Shown in pieces: positions 5,950 to 14,469 of a stretch of DNA of 17,866 nt. The stretch lies in assembly GCA_045638125.1 (NCBI GenBank), contig JAZUAS010000056.1, forward strand, positions 1 through 17,866, given 5' to 3'. The DNA comes from SVTX01 sp045638125. GTDB taxonomy: Bacteria > Bacillota > Clostridia > Oscillospirales > CAG-272. Both the position numbers and the translations under genes were made by a program. The stretch's first letter is position 1; each line of letters opens with the position of its first letter. The notes beneath the pieces were generated by a model. The model was given only the letters and a program-made list of their open reading frames with translations. It was not told where the DNA came from and ran no database searches.

Positions 5950-8544
5950 ATGACTCCAATGATGGAGCAATATTTTGAGATAAAAAACAAATATAAGGAC
6001 TATCTGCTTTTCTACCGTCTTGGTGACTTCTACGAGATGTTTTTTGACGATGCGATTGTGGCGTCACGTGCGCTTGAACTTACCCTGACGGGCAGAGATT
6101 GTGGAGAAGCCGAGAGAGCGCCCATGTGCGGCGTACCCTTCCACTCGGTGGACACATATATCGGTCGCCTTATCGAGCAGGGCTTTAAGATCGCCATCTG
6201 CGAGCAGATGGAGGATCCTGCCCAGGCAAAGGGAATAGTTAAGCGTGACGTTATCAGAGTTATCACTCCCGGCACGGTAATCGAGTCCAACCTTTTGTCG
6301 GATAAGAAGAACAACTATCTCTGCGCCCTTTATATGGGTGAATTTGAATACGGCGTTTGCTTCTGCGACGTATCTACCGCAGAGATCTACGCCACCAGCT
6401 TCTCGGGAGCAAATATGGACTCAAGACTCCTTAACGAGCTTGGTACGTATTTTCCTGCCGAGGTCATTTCCAATCTTGGCGCGTCCAAATTCAAGGATAC
6501 GGCAGAATTTATCAAGAGCAGACTTGGTTCTATGCTCAATGATAATCAGCCCTTCCGATTTGAGTTTGATGCCTGCCTTGATAGAATGAAGTCGCAGTTT
6601 GAGGAAACTCTGCGCGAGGATGACACATGCGACAGGGCCATGGTTTGTGCCGTGGGCGCTATGCTTGATTACGTCCGCGACACCCAGAAGAAGGATATTG
6701 GATATATCAACAAGCTTAACGTTTATTCCGACGGTCAGTACCTTGAAATGGACGTTAACACCAGAAGAAATCTGGAGCTTACCGAGTCTATGCGATCCAA
6801 GGAGAAGAAGGGAACTCTGCTTTGGGTACTTGATAAGACCAGATCCTCTCTCGGCGCGCGACTTCTCCGCAAGTGGGTGGAGCATCCCCTCATCACCTCG
6901 TCTGCAATCGTTAAGAGACAGAATGCGGTTGAGGAGCTTTACGGAAACTTTATGCTCCGCGAGCAGATAAGCGAGCTTCTTGATAACGTTCTCGACCTCG
7001 AGCGCCTTATAACCAAGATAGTTTACGGAAGCGCCAACGCCAAGGATCTCCGTGCCGTTGCCAGCACCGTAAAGATACTTCCCGAGCTTAAAAATCTTCT
7101 TGCAGGTTGCTCAAGCGATGAAATGAGAAGAATCTATTCCGAGCTTGATACTCTTGAAGACATTTGTGATCTTATATCCCGTTCTATAAAGGACGAGCCC
7201 CCCTTCTCGGTTCGTGAGGGCGGAATGATAAAGGACGGATTTGACTCTCGCGTTGACGAGCTTCGCTCTATGGTCGAGCACGGCGACGAATGGCGCGAGC
7301 AGATCGCCGAGAGAGAGCGAGAGGAGACGGGAATCAAGAATTTGAAGATCGGATACAACAAGGTGTTCGGTTTCTACATAGAGGTTACCAGAAGTCAGTA
7401 CGATCTCGTTCCCGATAGATACATCAGAAAGCAGACCCTTGCAAACTGCGAGCGATTCATCACCGAGGAGCTTAAAGAAATGGAATCCAAGGTGCTCGGT
7501 GCTTCCGACAAACTCTGCTCCCTTGAATACGATATATTCTGCGACATACGCGCAACCGTTGCCGACAACAGCGTCAGAATTCAAAAGACCGCCGCGCTCT
7601 TGGCGGAAACCGACGTTTATTACAGCCTTGCCACCGTTGCGGCGAAGAACAGATACGTCCGTCCCGAGATAACCTCCTCCGAGGAGATAGATATTAAGGA
7701 CGGCAGACACCCCGTTGTCGAGCAGTTTGTTAAGGACTCCTATTTCGTTCCCAACGATACCAAGCTCAATATGACAAGCGAGCGTCTTATGCTTATTACA
7801 GGCCCTAATATGGCAGGTAAATCCACCTATATGCGACAGGTGGCTCTCATCGTGCTTATGGCACAGATGGGCTCGTTTGTGCCTGCCGCAGAGGCAACCG
7901 TGGGAATAGTTGATAAGATATTCACCCGTGTTGGTGCATCCGACGACCTGGCATCGGGTCAATCCACCTTTATGCTGGAGATGAACGAGGTGGCATATAT
8001 CCTCAAAAATGCCACCAAAAAGAGCCTTATCATTTATGATGAGGTTGGTCGCGGTACGTCCACCTTTGACGGAATGAGCATTGCTCGTGCAATCGTTGAG
8101 TACACCGCAGGCAGAAGAATCGGTGCAAAGACCCTCTTTGCAACTCACTATCACGAGCTTACCAGTATGGAAAATGAGTTTGACGGTATCGTCAATTACA
8201 ATATCGCGGCGAAGAAGAGAGGGGATAGCATCACTTTCCTTCGCAAGATCGTTCGCGGCTCTACCGACGATAGCTACGGAATCGAGGTTGCCAAGCTTGC
8301 AGGACTTCCGAACGAGGTCATCAAGCGCGCAAAGGAGATACTTGCTACGGTTGAGGAGAGCGCCAAGAATATCAAGCTCACCGACCGCGAGGAAAAGAGG
8401 GTGGAAAAGGACGAAAGCCTTATCACCTTCGAGGATTGTATCAACGATCAAATAATCGAAGACCTCAAAAAGGTAGACATCAACACGCTCTCGCCCTACG
8501 AGTGCATGACCTTCCTTTTTGATCTCAAAAAGCGATTGAACTAA
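5950..8544 (+). CDS. mutS: DNA mismatch repair protein MutS
   Basis: MutS recognises mispaired and short looped bases and, with ATP, recruits MutL. The 864-residue protein shows all expected parts: the mismatch-reading F27-Y28-E29 in GDFYEMFF, connector and lever/clamp domains (about residues 130-560), Walker A GPNMAGKST at 618-626, Walker B ending D697-E698 (IIYDEVGRGTSTFDG), the signature ATHYHEL, and a C-terminal helix-turn-helix/dimer segment. This domain set and length are those of MutS1, not MutS2, which lacks the FYE domain and carries Smr. I chose the ATG at 5950, with AGGA at 5939-5942, because it begins the conserved MTPMMEQY start. A TTG at 5869 would translate part of the palindrome array. 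mutL follows after 34 bases. Confidence 0.97.
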   Translation: MTPMMEQYFEIKNKYKDYLLFYRLGDFYEMFFDDAIVASRALELTLTGRDCGEAERAPMCGVPFHSVDTYIGRLIEQGFKIAICEQMEDPAQAKGIVKRDVIRVITPGTVIESNLLSDKKNNYLCALYMGEFEYGVCFCDVSTAEIYATSFSGANMDSRLLNELGTYFPAEVISNLGASKFKDTAEFIKSRLGSMLNDNQPFRFEFDACLDRMKSQFEETLREDDTCDRAMVCAVGAMLDYVRDTQKKDIGYINKLNVYSDGQYLEMDVNTRRNLELTESMRSKEKKGTLLWVLDKTRSSLGARLLRKWVEHPLITSSAIVKRQNAVEELYGNFMLREQISELLDNVLDLERLITKIVYGSANAKDLRAVASTVKILPELKNLLAGCSSDEMRRIYSELDTLEDICDLISRSIKDEPPFSVREGGMIKDGFDSRVDELRSMVEHGDEWREQIAEREREETGIKNLKIGYNKVFGFYIEVTRSQYDLVPDRYIRKQTLANCERFITEELKEMESKVLGASDKLCSLEYDIFCDIRATVADNSVRIQKTAALLAETDVYYSLATVAAKNRYVRPEITSSEEIDIKDGRHPVVEQFVKDSYFVPNDTKLNMTSERLMLITGPNMAGKSTYMRQVALIVLMAQMGSFVPAAEATVGIVDKIFTRVGASDDLASGQSTFMLEMNEVAYILKNATKKSLIIYDEVGRGTSTFDGMSIARAIVEYTAGRRIGAKTLFATHYHELTSMENEFDGIVNYNIAAKKRGDSITFLRKIVRGSTDDSYGIEVAKLAGLPNEVIKRAKEILATVEESAKNIKLTDREEKRVEKDESLITFEDCINDQIIEDLKKVDINTLSPYECMTFLFDLKKRLN

Positions 8545-8578
8545 AAAACATGAAAATTTATGAAAGGAGGCAAGAAAA

Positions 8579-10732
8579 ATGGGAAATATAAACGTTTTGT
8601 CCTTTGAGGTGGCTAACCTTATAGCGGCAGGCGAGGTAGTTGACAGACCTGCGTCGGCTATCAAGGAGATGATTGAAAACTCCATCGACGCGGGAGCAAA
8701 GCATATTACCGTTGAGATTCAAAACGGCGGTATCACCTTTATGCGCATTTCCGACGACGGATGCGGTATGGAGCCCGAGGACCTGCCTCTGTGTATTAAG
8801 CGACACGCTACAAGTAAGATAAAAACCGCAGAGGATCTTGACGGAATCTGCACTCTTGGATTCCGCGGAGAGGCTCTGGCGGCAATATCCGCAGTTTCCA
8901 AGCTTCGTATAATTTCAAAGACTCACGATGCTCCCTTGGGGGCGGAGCTTATAGTCGATTGCGGAGTGGAGATAGCCCTCCAGGAGAGAGGCTGCTCCAA
9001 CGGAACTACGATCATCGTAGAGGACCTTTTTGCCAACGTTCCTGCAAGAAGAAAGTTCTTGAAGCGAGACGTTACCGAAACCACGGCGGTCTGCGCTAAC
9101 GTCGAGAAGATCGCGCTCTCTCACCCCGAGATCGCGTTCCGCTTGATCTGCGACGGTCAGATAAGACTTGAAACCGCGGGCGACGGAAAGCTTTATAGCG
9201 CAATATATGCCGTTTTCGGCAGAGATTTCGCCAACCGACTCATTGAGGTTGACGGCGAGTTCGACGGCATATCTGTTAAGGGCTACGTTGGTCGCTCGGA
9301 TAACGTCAAGAGCAACCGAAACTACGAAAATTTCTATATCAACAAGCGTTTTGTAAAGAGCAGAACTGCGGGCGCGGCGATAGAGCAGGCATTCGTTTCC
9401 TATATGCCATCCGAAAAGTTCCCCGTGTGTGTGCTGTTTATCTCGCTGAATCCGGGCAGAGTTGACGTAAACGTCCACCCCGCAAAGCTTGAGGTCAAAT
9501 TCTCCAACGAAAAGCCGGTCTTTGAGGCAATATATTACGCGGTAAGACAAGCGCTGGAGCAGAACGTTACACGTCCCGAAATCGAAATGCCGAAAGCATC
9601 GGCAGGTGTGCGAATGTCGGACGCTTTCACTTCCGTGGAAAGGGAAAAGTCGCTCAAGGCAAGGCAGATCACGATAGATATGCCGACGCCCCTGCAAAAT
9701 AAACCCGCACAGCCTCAAAAAGCAGAGAATGAGCGTGTACCTGCGTTTATAGTCGAGGCGGACGCCCCTCAAATCGCCACTAAAAAAGTAATCGAGACAC
9801 CAAAGGCAACTCCTGCGCCTCGGCTTGACGAGAGCAACACAATAGATACGAATCCGACGCCCGACGAGCAGGGAAAAATAACCCGACTTACGGCAGAGGA
9901 TTATATAAAGTACTACTATAATCCCGAAACGCTGCCCAAAGATAGCGATGGGGACGGCGACCTTAATAAAGCAGCAAGCTCACACCTCCCAGAAAGCAAA
10001 ACTTCGACAGAGGTAACCGTTCAAGAACAAAAGCCTTTCACGGATAAGAACATCAGCGAAAATATCCCCAATGTTGAGGGAAAAACGGTTGATAGTGCCG
10101 TTTTGTCGGAAAAAATCCCCGTTACACCCGAAATTCAAGAAAAAGTCCCGAAGATAGAATACAAGATCATAGGTGAGGTGTTTAATTCCTACATAATCGT
10201 AGAGATCGAGGAAAAAATGCTGATTATCGACAAGCACGCGGCTCATGAGAGGATAATTTTTGAACAGCTCAAAAAGAATATGTATTCTCAAGAGGTCTCC
10301 TCGCAGTTTGTGATGCTTCCCGTGGACGTTATGCTGATGTCCGACGAGGTTGCGGCAATAGAGGAGTACAGAGCGGAGCTTGAAGCGGTCGGCTTTGAGT
10401 TTTCCACGTCAAGAAACACGGCCTCGGTCACGGCTCTGCCCGTAGGCATCGAGCAGGACGCGGTGGCTGATATGTTCGCCGTGGTTGCCGACAGAATAAA
10501 GAACGGCACCGGTAAAGTCGATCTGACACGAAATCTTATTTTTGAAAAGGCACTCTATCAAGCCTCCTGCAAGGCGGCAATCAAGGCTGGCAGAGAATAT
10601 GCCAAGGGACACGGAGAGTGGGTAGTTGAAAAGCTGATGGAGATACCCGATATTACTTTCTGTCCTCACGGCAGACCGGTTGCGATGGAACTGTCGAAGA
10701 AAAATATAGACAGACAATTTGAACGCACTTAA
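8579..10732 (+). CDS. mutL: DNA mismatch repair endonuclease MutL
   Basis: MutL couples MutS mismatch recognition to strand incision. The 717-residue protein has the GHKL ATPase at the N-terminus: catalytic E30 and N34 (KEMIENSIDAGA), D59-D60-G61-C62-G63, GFRGEAL from 94, and the FANVPARRKFL segment. The C-terminal nuclease domain keeps DKHAAHERIIFE from D551 and the zinc/metal motifs C664-K (ASCKAA) and C695-P-H-G-R-P. This is therefore an incising MutL, as in bacteria without MutH. Q576-F-V-M-L-P581 lies where B. subtilis MutL has its clamp-binding motif. Between the domains, residues about 335-522 form a long low-complexity linker rich in Pro, Thr, Glu and Lys, making the protein longer than B. 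subtilis MutL (627). AAAGGAGG at 8563-8570 fixes the start. Confidence 0.96.
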   Translation: MGNINVLSFEVANLIAAGEVVDRPASAIKEMIENSIDAGAKHITVEIQNGGITFMRISDDGCGMEPEDLPLCIKRHATSKIKTAEDLDGICTLGFRGEALAAISAVSKLRIISKTHDAPLGAELIVDCGVEIALQERGCSNGTTIIVEDLFANVPARRKFLKRDVTETTAVCANVEKIALSHPEIAFRLICDGQIRLETAGDGKLYSAIYAVFGRDFANRLIEVDGEFDGISVKGYVGRSDNVKSNRNYENFYINKRFVKSRTAGAAIEQAFVSYMPSEKFPVCVLFISLNPGRVDVNVHPAKLEVKFSNEKPVFEAIYYAVRQALEQNVTRPEIEMPKASAGVRMSDAFTSVEREKSLKARQITIDMPTPLQNKPAQPQKAENERVPAFIVEADAPQIATKKVIETPKATPAPRLDESNTIDTNPTPDEQGKITRLTAEDYIKYYYNPETLPKDSDGDGDLNKAASSHLPESKTSTEVTVQEQKPFTDKNISENIPNVEGKTVDSAVLSEKIPVTPEIQEKVPKIEYKIIGEVFNSYIIVEIEEKMLIIDKHAAHERIIFEQLKKNMYSQEVSSQFVMLPVDVMLMSDEVAAIEEYRAELEAVGFEFSTSRNTASVTALPVGIEQDAVADMFAVVADRIKNGTGKVDLTRNLIFEKALYQASCKAAIKAGREYAKGHGEWVVEKLMEIPDITFCPHGRPVAMELSKKNIDRQFERT

Positions 10733-10749
10733 ACAACAAAAAAATAACC

Positions 10750-10776
10750 CCGCATCACTTTGGCTTGTGACTGCGG
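10750..10776 (+). other. Hairpin directly before the tgt ribosome binding site
   Basis: CCGCA-TCAC (10750-10758) pairs with GTGA-C-TGCGG (10767-10776), leaving an 8-base loop and one bulged C. It ends at the base before the AAAAAGGAG that serves tgt, and has no T tract on the + strand. It could affect initiation of tgt or protect the RNA after cleavage. Read on the opposite strand it is followed by a T-rich stretch, but no reverse gene needs a terminator there. Confidence 0.6.
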
Positions 10777-10792
10777 AAAAAGGAGCAAAGTT

Positions 10793-11932
10793 ATGTTTGA
10801 ACTTTTAGCACAGGACGGCAGAGCGCGCAGAGGCGTGCTTCACACCGTTCACGGGGATATTCAGACCCCCGTATTTATGAACGTAGGTACTTGCGGCGCA
10901 ATCAAGGGCGGTGTATCTACCGTTGAGCTTAACGACGATCTTGATTGTCAGGTTGAGCTTTCCAATACTTATCACCTCCACATTCGTCCCGGTGATAAGC
11001 TTATTTACGAGATGGGCGGACTTCACAAATTTATGAATTGGAATAAGCCTATCTTGACCGACTCGGGCGGATTTCAGGTCTTTTCTCTGGCTCAGCTTCG
11101 TAAGATTACCGAGGAGGGTGTAAGATTCCAATCCCACATCGACGGTAAGAAGATCTTTATGGGTCCCGAGGAGAGTATGCAGATCCAATCCAATCTCGCA
11201 TCCACCATCGCTATGGCGTTTGACGAGTGCATCGAAAACCCTGCGCCCTATAAGTACGTTCGCGCTTCTATCGACAGAACCACAAGATGGCTTGAAAGAT
11301 GCCGCACCGAGATGGACAGACTTAACTCGCTCCCCGAAACCATCAACAAGAATCAGATGCTTTTCGGTATCAACCAGGGCGGTACCTACGAGGATCTCCG
11401 CGTTGAGCATATGCAGAGAATTGCAGAAATTAACTGCGAGGGCTACGCTATCGGCGGTCTTGCGGTTGGTGAGGCAACGGAGGATATGTACCGTATCATC
11501 GACGTTGTAGAGCCTCACATGCCCAAGGATAAGCCCAGATACCTTATGGGTGTTGGTACTCCCTGCAATATTCTTGAGGCGGTTCACATGGGTGTTGACT
11601 TCTTCGATTGCGTAATGCCCTCGAGAAACGCTCGCCACGGTAACCTCTTCACTTGGGAGGGTAAGATGAATCTTCTCAACGAGAAGTATGCCAAGGATCC
11701 CAGACCGATCTCCGAGTCCTGCGGCTGTCCCGCTTGCCGTAACTATAGCCGTTCCTACATCCGTCACCTTATCAAGGCGAAGGAATCTCTCGGTATGCGC
11801 CTTGCGGTTGCTCATAACCTCTATTTCTACAACAATCTGACTAAAAAGATCAGAGAAGCTCTTGACGGCGGCTACTTTGAAAGCTTCTATCAGAAGTATC
11901 ACATTGCATTGGGTGAAAGAAATCCCGATTAA
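10793..11932 (+). CDS. tgt: tRNA-guanine(34) transglycosylase
   Basis: Tgt exchanges guanine 34 of GUN-anticodon tRNAs (Asp, Asn, His, Tyr) for preQ1 on the way to queuosine. The 379-residue protein carries the general acid/base D90 in TDSGGFQVFSL, the base-binding FDEC, GINQGG and GGLAVGE stretches, the nucleophile D272 in FDCVMPSRNARHGN, and the zinc site C310, C312, C315 and H341. The Cys of FDEC and the Val of LAVGE match bacterial preQ1-using enzymes; the eukaryotic queuine enzymes have smaller residues there. The ATG at 10793 lies 7 bases after AAAAAGGAG (10777-10785); an upstream TTG at 10760 falls in the hairpin and is rejected. No queA or preQ1 synthesis gene is in the window, so the source of the base is not shown. 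Confidence 0.97.
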   Translation: MFELLAQDGRARRGVLHTVHGDIQTPVFMNVGTCGAIKGGVSTVELNDDLDCQVELSNTYHLHIRPGDKLIYEMGGLHKFMNWNKPILTDSGGFQVFSLAQLRKITEEGVRFQSHIDGKKIFMGPEESMQIQSNLASTIAMAFDECIENPAPYKYVRASIDRTTRWLERCRTEMDRLNSLPETINKNQMLFGINQGGTYEDLRVEHMQRIAEINCEGYAIGGLAVGEATEDMYRIIDVVEPHMPKDKPRYLMGVGTPCNILEAVHMGVDFFDCVMPSRNARHGNLFTWEGKMNLLNEKYAKDPRPISESCGCPACRNYSRSYIRHLIKAKESLGMRLAVAHNLYFYNNLTKKIREALDGGYFESFYQKYHIALGERNPD

Positions 11933-11935
11933 GTT

Positions 11936-12598
11936 ATGATTAAATACGTAATTTTTGATAAAGACGGCACGCTTATCGACACCGAGCCCTTTTTCTACGA
12001 ATCCTGGTATACGGTAGGCGAAAAATGGGGCCTTGAAGGAATGCGGCAAAACTATTATCCGAATATCGCGGGTAAGAGTGTGTTGCTTTCCAAGAAGTTT
12101 TTAAAAGACACCTATGGCGAAGATTTCGACTCGGAAAGCTTTATGACCGAGCGTATGGCTATGGTCAATGAGATGCTTCGCGGAGATATTGCCTTCAAGA
12201 GCGGTTGCATCGAGCTCCTTGAATTTTTGAGGGCGCATGGAATAAAGATCGCGATCGCGACCTCTACCGTCGGAGCTATCGCCAAGCCAAATATCAAAAG
12301 ATTGGGATTTTATGAAAGGGTTGATGCCGTGGTTTGCGGCGACGAAGTAAAATCCGGAAAGCCGGCACCCGATATCTTCCTCGAAGCGGGAAGACGGATC
12401 GGCGCCGTACCCGAGGAAACTCTTGTGGTAGGAGACTCATCCTTTGATATGATTGGAGGACACAGAGCGGGAATGAGACCCGTGATGGTCATAGACCACA
12501 ATCCTCCGAGCGAGGAGGCAAAGCCTTTGTGTTACAAGGTGTTCGACAGTCTATTCGAAGTGATCGATCTAATAAAAAAAGAGAATAATATATTATAA
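11936..12598 (+). CDS. HAD superfamily hydrolase, subfamily IA (phosphatase/phosphoglucomutase-like)
   Basis: The 220-residue protein has the full set of HAD motifs: D8-K-D10-G-T-L (nucleophile and acid/base), the Thr/Ser of ATST in motif II, K142 in KSGKPAPD, and the acidic motif GDSSFDM (D167, D171). A helical cap lies between motifs I and II (about residues 15-85). This arrangement is shared by phosphoglycolate phosphatases, beta-phosphoglucomutases and sugar-phosphate phosphatases, and the substrate cannot be read from sequence. The start codon lies 3 bases after the tgt stop and has no clear Shine-Dalgarno site, so it probably depends on translational coupling to tgt. It does not obviously share a pathway with its neighbours. 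Confidence 0.9.
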   Translation: MIKYVIFDKDGTLIDTEPFFYESWYTVGEKWGLEGMRQNYYPNIAGKSVLLSKKFLKDTYGEDFDSESFMTERMAMVNEMLRGDIAFKSGCIELLEFLRAHGIKIAIATSTVGAIAKPNIKRLGFYERVDAVVCGDEVKSGKPAPDIFLEAGRRIGAVPEETLVVGDSSFDMIGGHRAGMRPVMVIDHNPPSEEAKPLCYKVFDSLFEVIDLIKKENNIL

Positions 12599-12616
12599 TT
12601 TTTGGGGAGGAACATT

Positions 12617-13066
12617 ATGAAAAAACAAACGGTAATCGGAATTTGCGTGGGTGTTGCTATTGGAGCAGCGGCAGCTGTTGCAGGTACGCTTGCAGTACGC
12701 AAGATTATTAAAGAAATCAAAGCGGATCTTAACGAGTGTAGTTTTACATCACCTGATGGAAACAACGTAGTTTCTCTTACATACGGCACCTCTAAATTCG
12801 CAAGAGGACTTACCTTTATTAAGGTGCAGGGAAGCGTAGAATCGGGAAATGATAATTGCAAGCTTGTACTTTTTGCCAAGGATAGCTCCCAACTTTTTAC
12901 GGGTGAATGGGAAGATAACGACAATTTCAAGCTTTTTGTTGGAAACGGAAAGCTTAAGCAGTGCTGTGACTTTAACTTTGTAGACGAAAAGATCGTCGCA
13001 AAATACTATTTGCGTAAAGCTGATAGAGATTTAGATCTGATTGACGTCTCTATTAAAACAAAATAA
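12617..13066 (+). CDS. Hypothetical single-pass membrane protein, unrecognised family
   Basis: I do not recognise this 149-residue protein. Residues 5-27 form a Gly/Ala/Val-rich transmembrane helix after MKK, followed by a basic amphipathic stretch (RKIIKEIKAD), in the style of YtxH-like N-termini. The remainder (about 45-149) is a small, polar, probably beta-rich domain with three Cys (one near 38 and a CC pair in LKQCCDF) plus one in NDNCKLV. GGGGAGGA (12603-12610) lies 6 bases before the ATG at 12617, which sets the start. It is placed between the HAD gene and tldD, with 18- and 16-base gaps, so it is in the operon. There is no sequence sign of function. Confidence 0.72.
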   Translation: MKKQTVIGICVGVAIGAAAAVAGTLAVRKIIKEIKADLNECSFTSPDGNNVVSLTYGTSKFARGLTFIKVQGSVESGNDNCKLVLFAKDSSQLFTGEWEDNDNFKLFVGNGKLKQCCDFNFVDEKIVAKYYLRKADRDLDLIDVSIKTK

Positions 13067-13082
13067 GTGGAGGAAAGAAAAA

Positions 13083-14468
13083 ATGATTTCAAGAATTTTG
13101 CTTGAGGACGTTATTGCCGCCGCTATGTCCACCGGTGCGGACTTTGCAGAGGTCTACGCTGAAAAGACAAGAAATAACGGCATTCGTTTTCTCAACGGAA
13201 AGATCGATACCGTAAACGACGATATGGTATCGGGCGTTGGTATCCGTGCTTTTATCGGCACAAGAACCGTTTACGCAACTACTACCGATATATCAAGATC
13301 GGGACTTATCCGTTGTGCAAAGGCGGTTGCCGATGCACTTGGAGAGAGCAAGGCTCAGGTCAGCATCAATCTGACAGAGCGCATTTTCCCCAATATCCAC
13401 CCCGTAAAGATACTCCCCGGAAGTGCGGCTCTCGCTACAAGAACCGACATCCTTAAAACCGCTTGCTTTGCGGCTCAGGAAAGAGACGAAAAGATCAAGC
13501 AGGTTATGGGTAGCCTTGCTTCGGTGGATCATACCATCCTTATCGCTAACAGCGAGGGACTTTACACCTCCGACAGACATGTGAGAACCAGAATTGCGGT
13601 CAACGCAGTTGCTCTCTCGACAGACGGCTCCGATAACCAGTCGGGAAGTGCATCTCCCGGACGCGGTATGGGTCTTGAAATGTTCGATTTCATCGACCCC
13701 AAGAGCGTAGGTATCAAGGCGGCAGATCAGGCACTTGTAAACCTCCGTGCAGACTACTGTCCCGCAGGACAGATGACCGTTGCTATTGAAAACGGCTTCG
13801 GCGGCGTTATCTTCCACGAGGCTTGCGGTCACTCTCTTGAGGCTACCAGCGTTGGTACGGGTACCAGCCAGATGTGCGGAAAGATGGGTCAGCAGATTGC
13901 TAACGTAAAGGTTACCGCTATCGACGACGGAACTATCCCCGGCGCGTGGGGATCTGTCAACATTGACGATGAGGGAACTCCCACACAGAGAAACGTTCTT
14001 ATCGAGAACGGTATTCTCAAGAGCTATATGGTAGACCGTCTCGGCTCTCGCAGAATGGGTATGGCTATGACCGGTAACGGCAGACGCGAAAGCTTTATGT
14101 ACGAGCCTACCTCTCGTATGACCAACACCTTTATTGCAAACGGTGAAGACAAGAACGAGGATATTATCAAGTCTATCGAGTACGGTCTTTATGCAAAGAG
14201 CATGGGCGGTGGCTCGGTTAACCCCTTGACCGGCGAATTTAACTTCGGCGTAAGCGAAGGATACATCGTTCGTAACGGAGTTATCTGCGAGCCAGTAAGA
14301 GGCGCGTCGCTTGTTGGAACAGGCTCCCAGATCCTCATGGACATCGACATGGTAGGTCAGAACCTTGACACCGCTCAGGGTATGTGCGGCTCTTCCAGTG
14401 GAAGCGTGCCTACCGACGTAGGTCAGCCCCTTATCCGAGTTTCCAAGATCACAGTAGGAGGTCGCTGA
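13083..14468 (+). CDS. tldD: TldD metalloprotease subunit
   Basis: TldD is the catalytic half of the TldD/TldE heterodimeric zinc protease. In E. coli the pair trims unfolded peptides, including the microcin B17 leader and the antitoxin CcdA. The 461-residue protein has the metal motif H245-E246-x3-H250 (HEACGH), followed by SLEATSVG, and the conserved C-terminal MCGSSSGSVPTDVGQP with C435, a candidate third ligand. The ATG at 13083 is preceded by GGAGGA (13069-13074); an in-frame start at 13041 would overlap the upstream gene. Its final codons (VGGR) double as the Shine-Dalgarno site of tldE, and the stop is one base from the tldE start, indicating tightly coupled synthesis of the two subunits. 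Confidence 0.95.
   Translation: MISRILLEDVIAAAMSTGADFAEVYAEKTRNNGIRFLNGKIDTVNDDMVSGVGIRAFIGTRTVYATTTDISRSGLIRCAKAVADALGESKAQVSINLTERIFPNIHPVKILPGSAALATRTDILKTACFAAQERDEKIKQVMGSLASVDHTILIANSEGLYTSDRHVRTRIAVNAVALSTDGSDNQSGSASPGRGMGLEMFDFIDPKSVGIKAADQALVNLRADYCPAGQMTVAIENGFGGVIFHEACGHSLEATSVGTGTSQMCGKMGQQIANVKVTAIDDGTIPGAWGSVNIDDEGTPTQRNVLIENGILKSYMVDRLGSRRMGMAMTGNGRRESFMYEPTSRMTNTFIANGEDKNEDIIKSIEYGLYAKSMGGGSVNPLTGEFNFGVSEGYIVRNGVICEPVRGASLVGTGSQILMDIDMVGQNLDTAQGMCGSSSGSVPTDVGQPLIRVSKITVGGR
14456..14462 (+). promoter_or_regulatory. Shine-Dalgarno site of tldE encoded inside tldD
   Basis: AGGAGGT lies 7 bases before the tldE ATG at 14470 and encodes part of the last TldD residues (V-G-G-R). With the one-base gap between stop and start, this supports translational coupling and near-equal subunit supply. 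Confidence 0.85.
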
Positions 14469-14469
14469 T

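Noticed and set aside
7111..8685. 524-codon open frame on the - strand over mutS
   Set aside because: It lies wholly antisense to the conserved, motif-complete mutS and the start of mutL. Such long frames arise from the codon bias of the real gene. The same applies to - strand frames at 10805-12049 (tgt), 16146-17588 (rny), 8915-9772 (mutL) and 5239-5970.
10750..10776. Terminator between mutL and tgt
   Set aside because: The hairpin is followed by AAAAAGGAG and not by T residues on the + strand, so it does not end + strand transcription by the intrinsic route.
12594..12599. TATAAT as a promoter for the orphan at 12617
   Set aside because: No -35-like hexamer lies 16-18 bases upstream (the sequence there is a run of A), and it overlaps the HAD stop codon.
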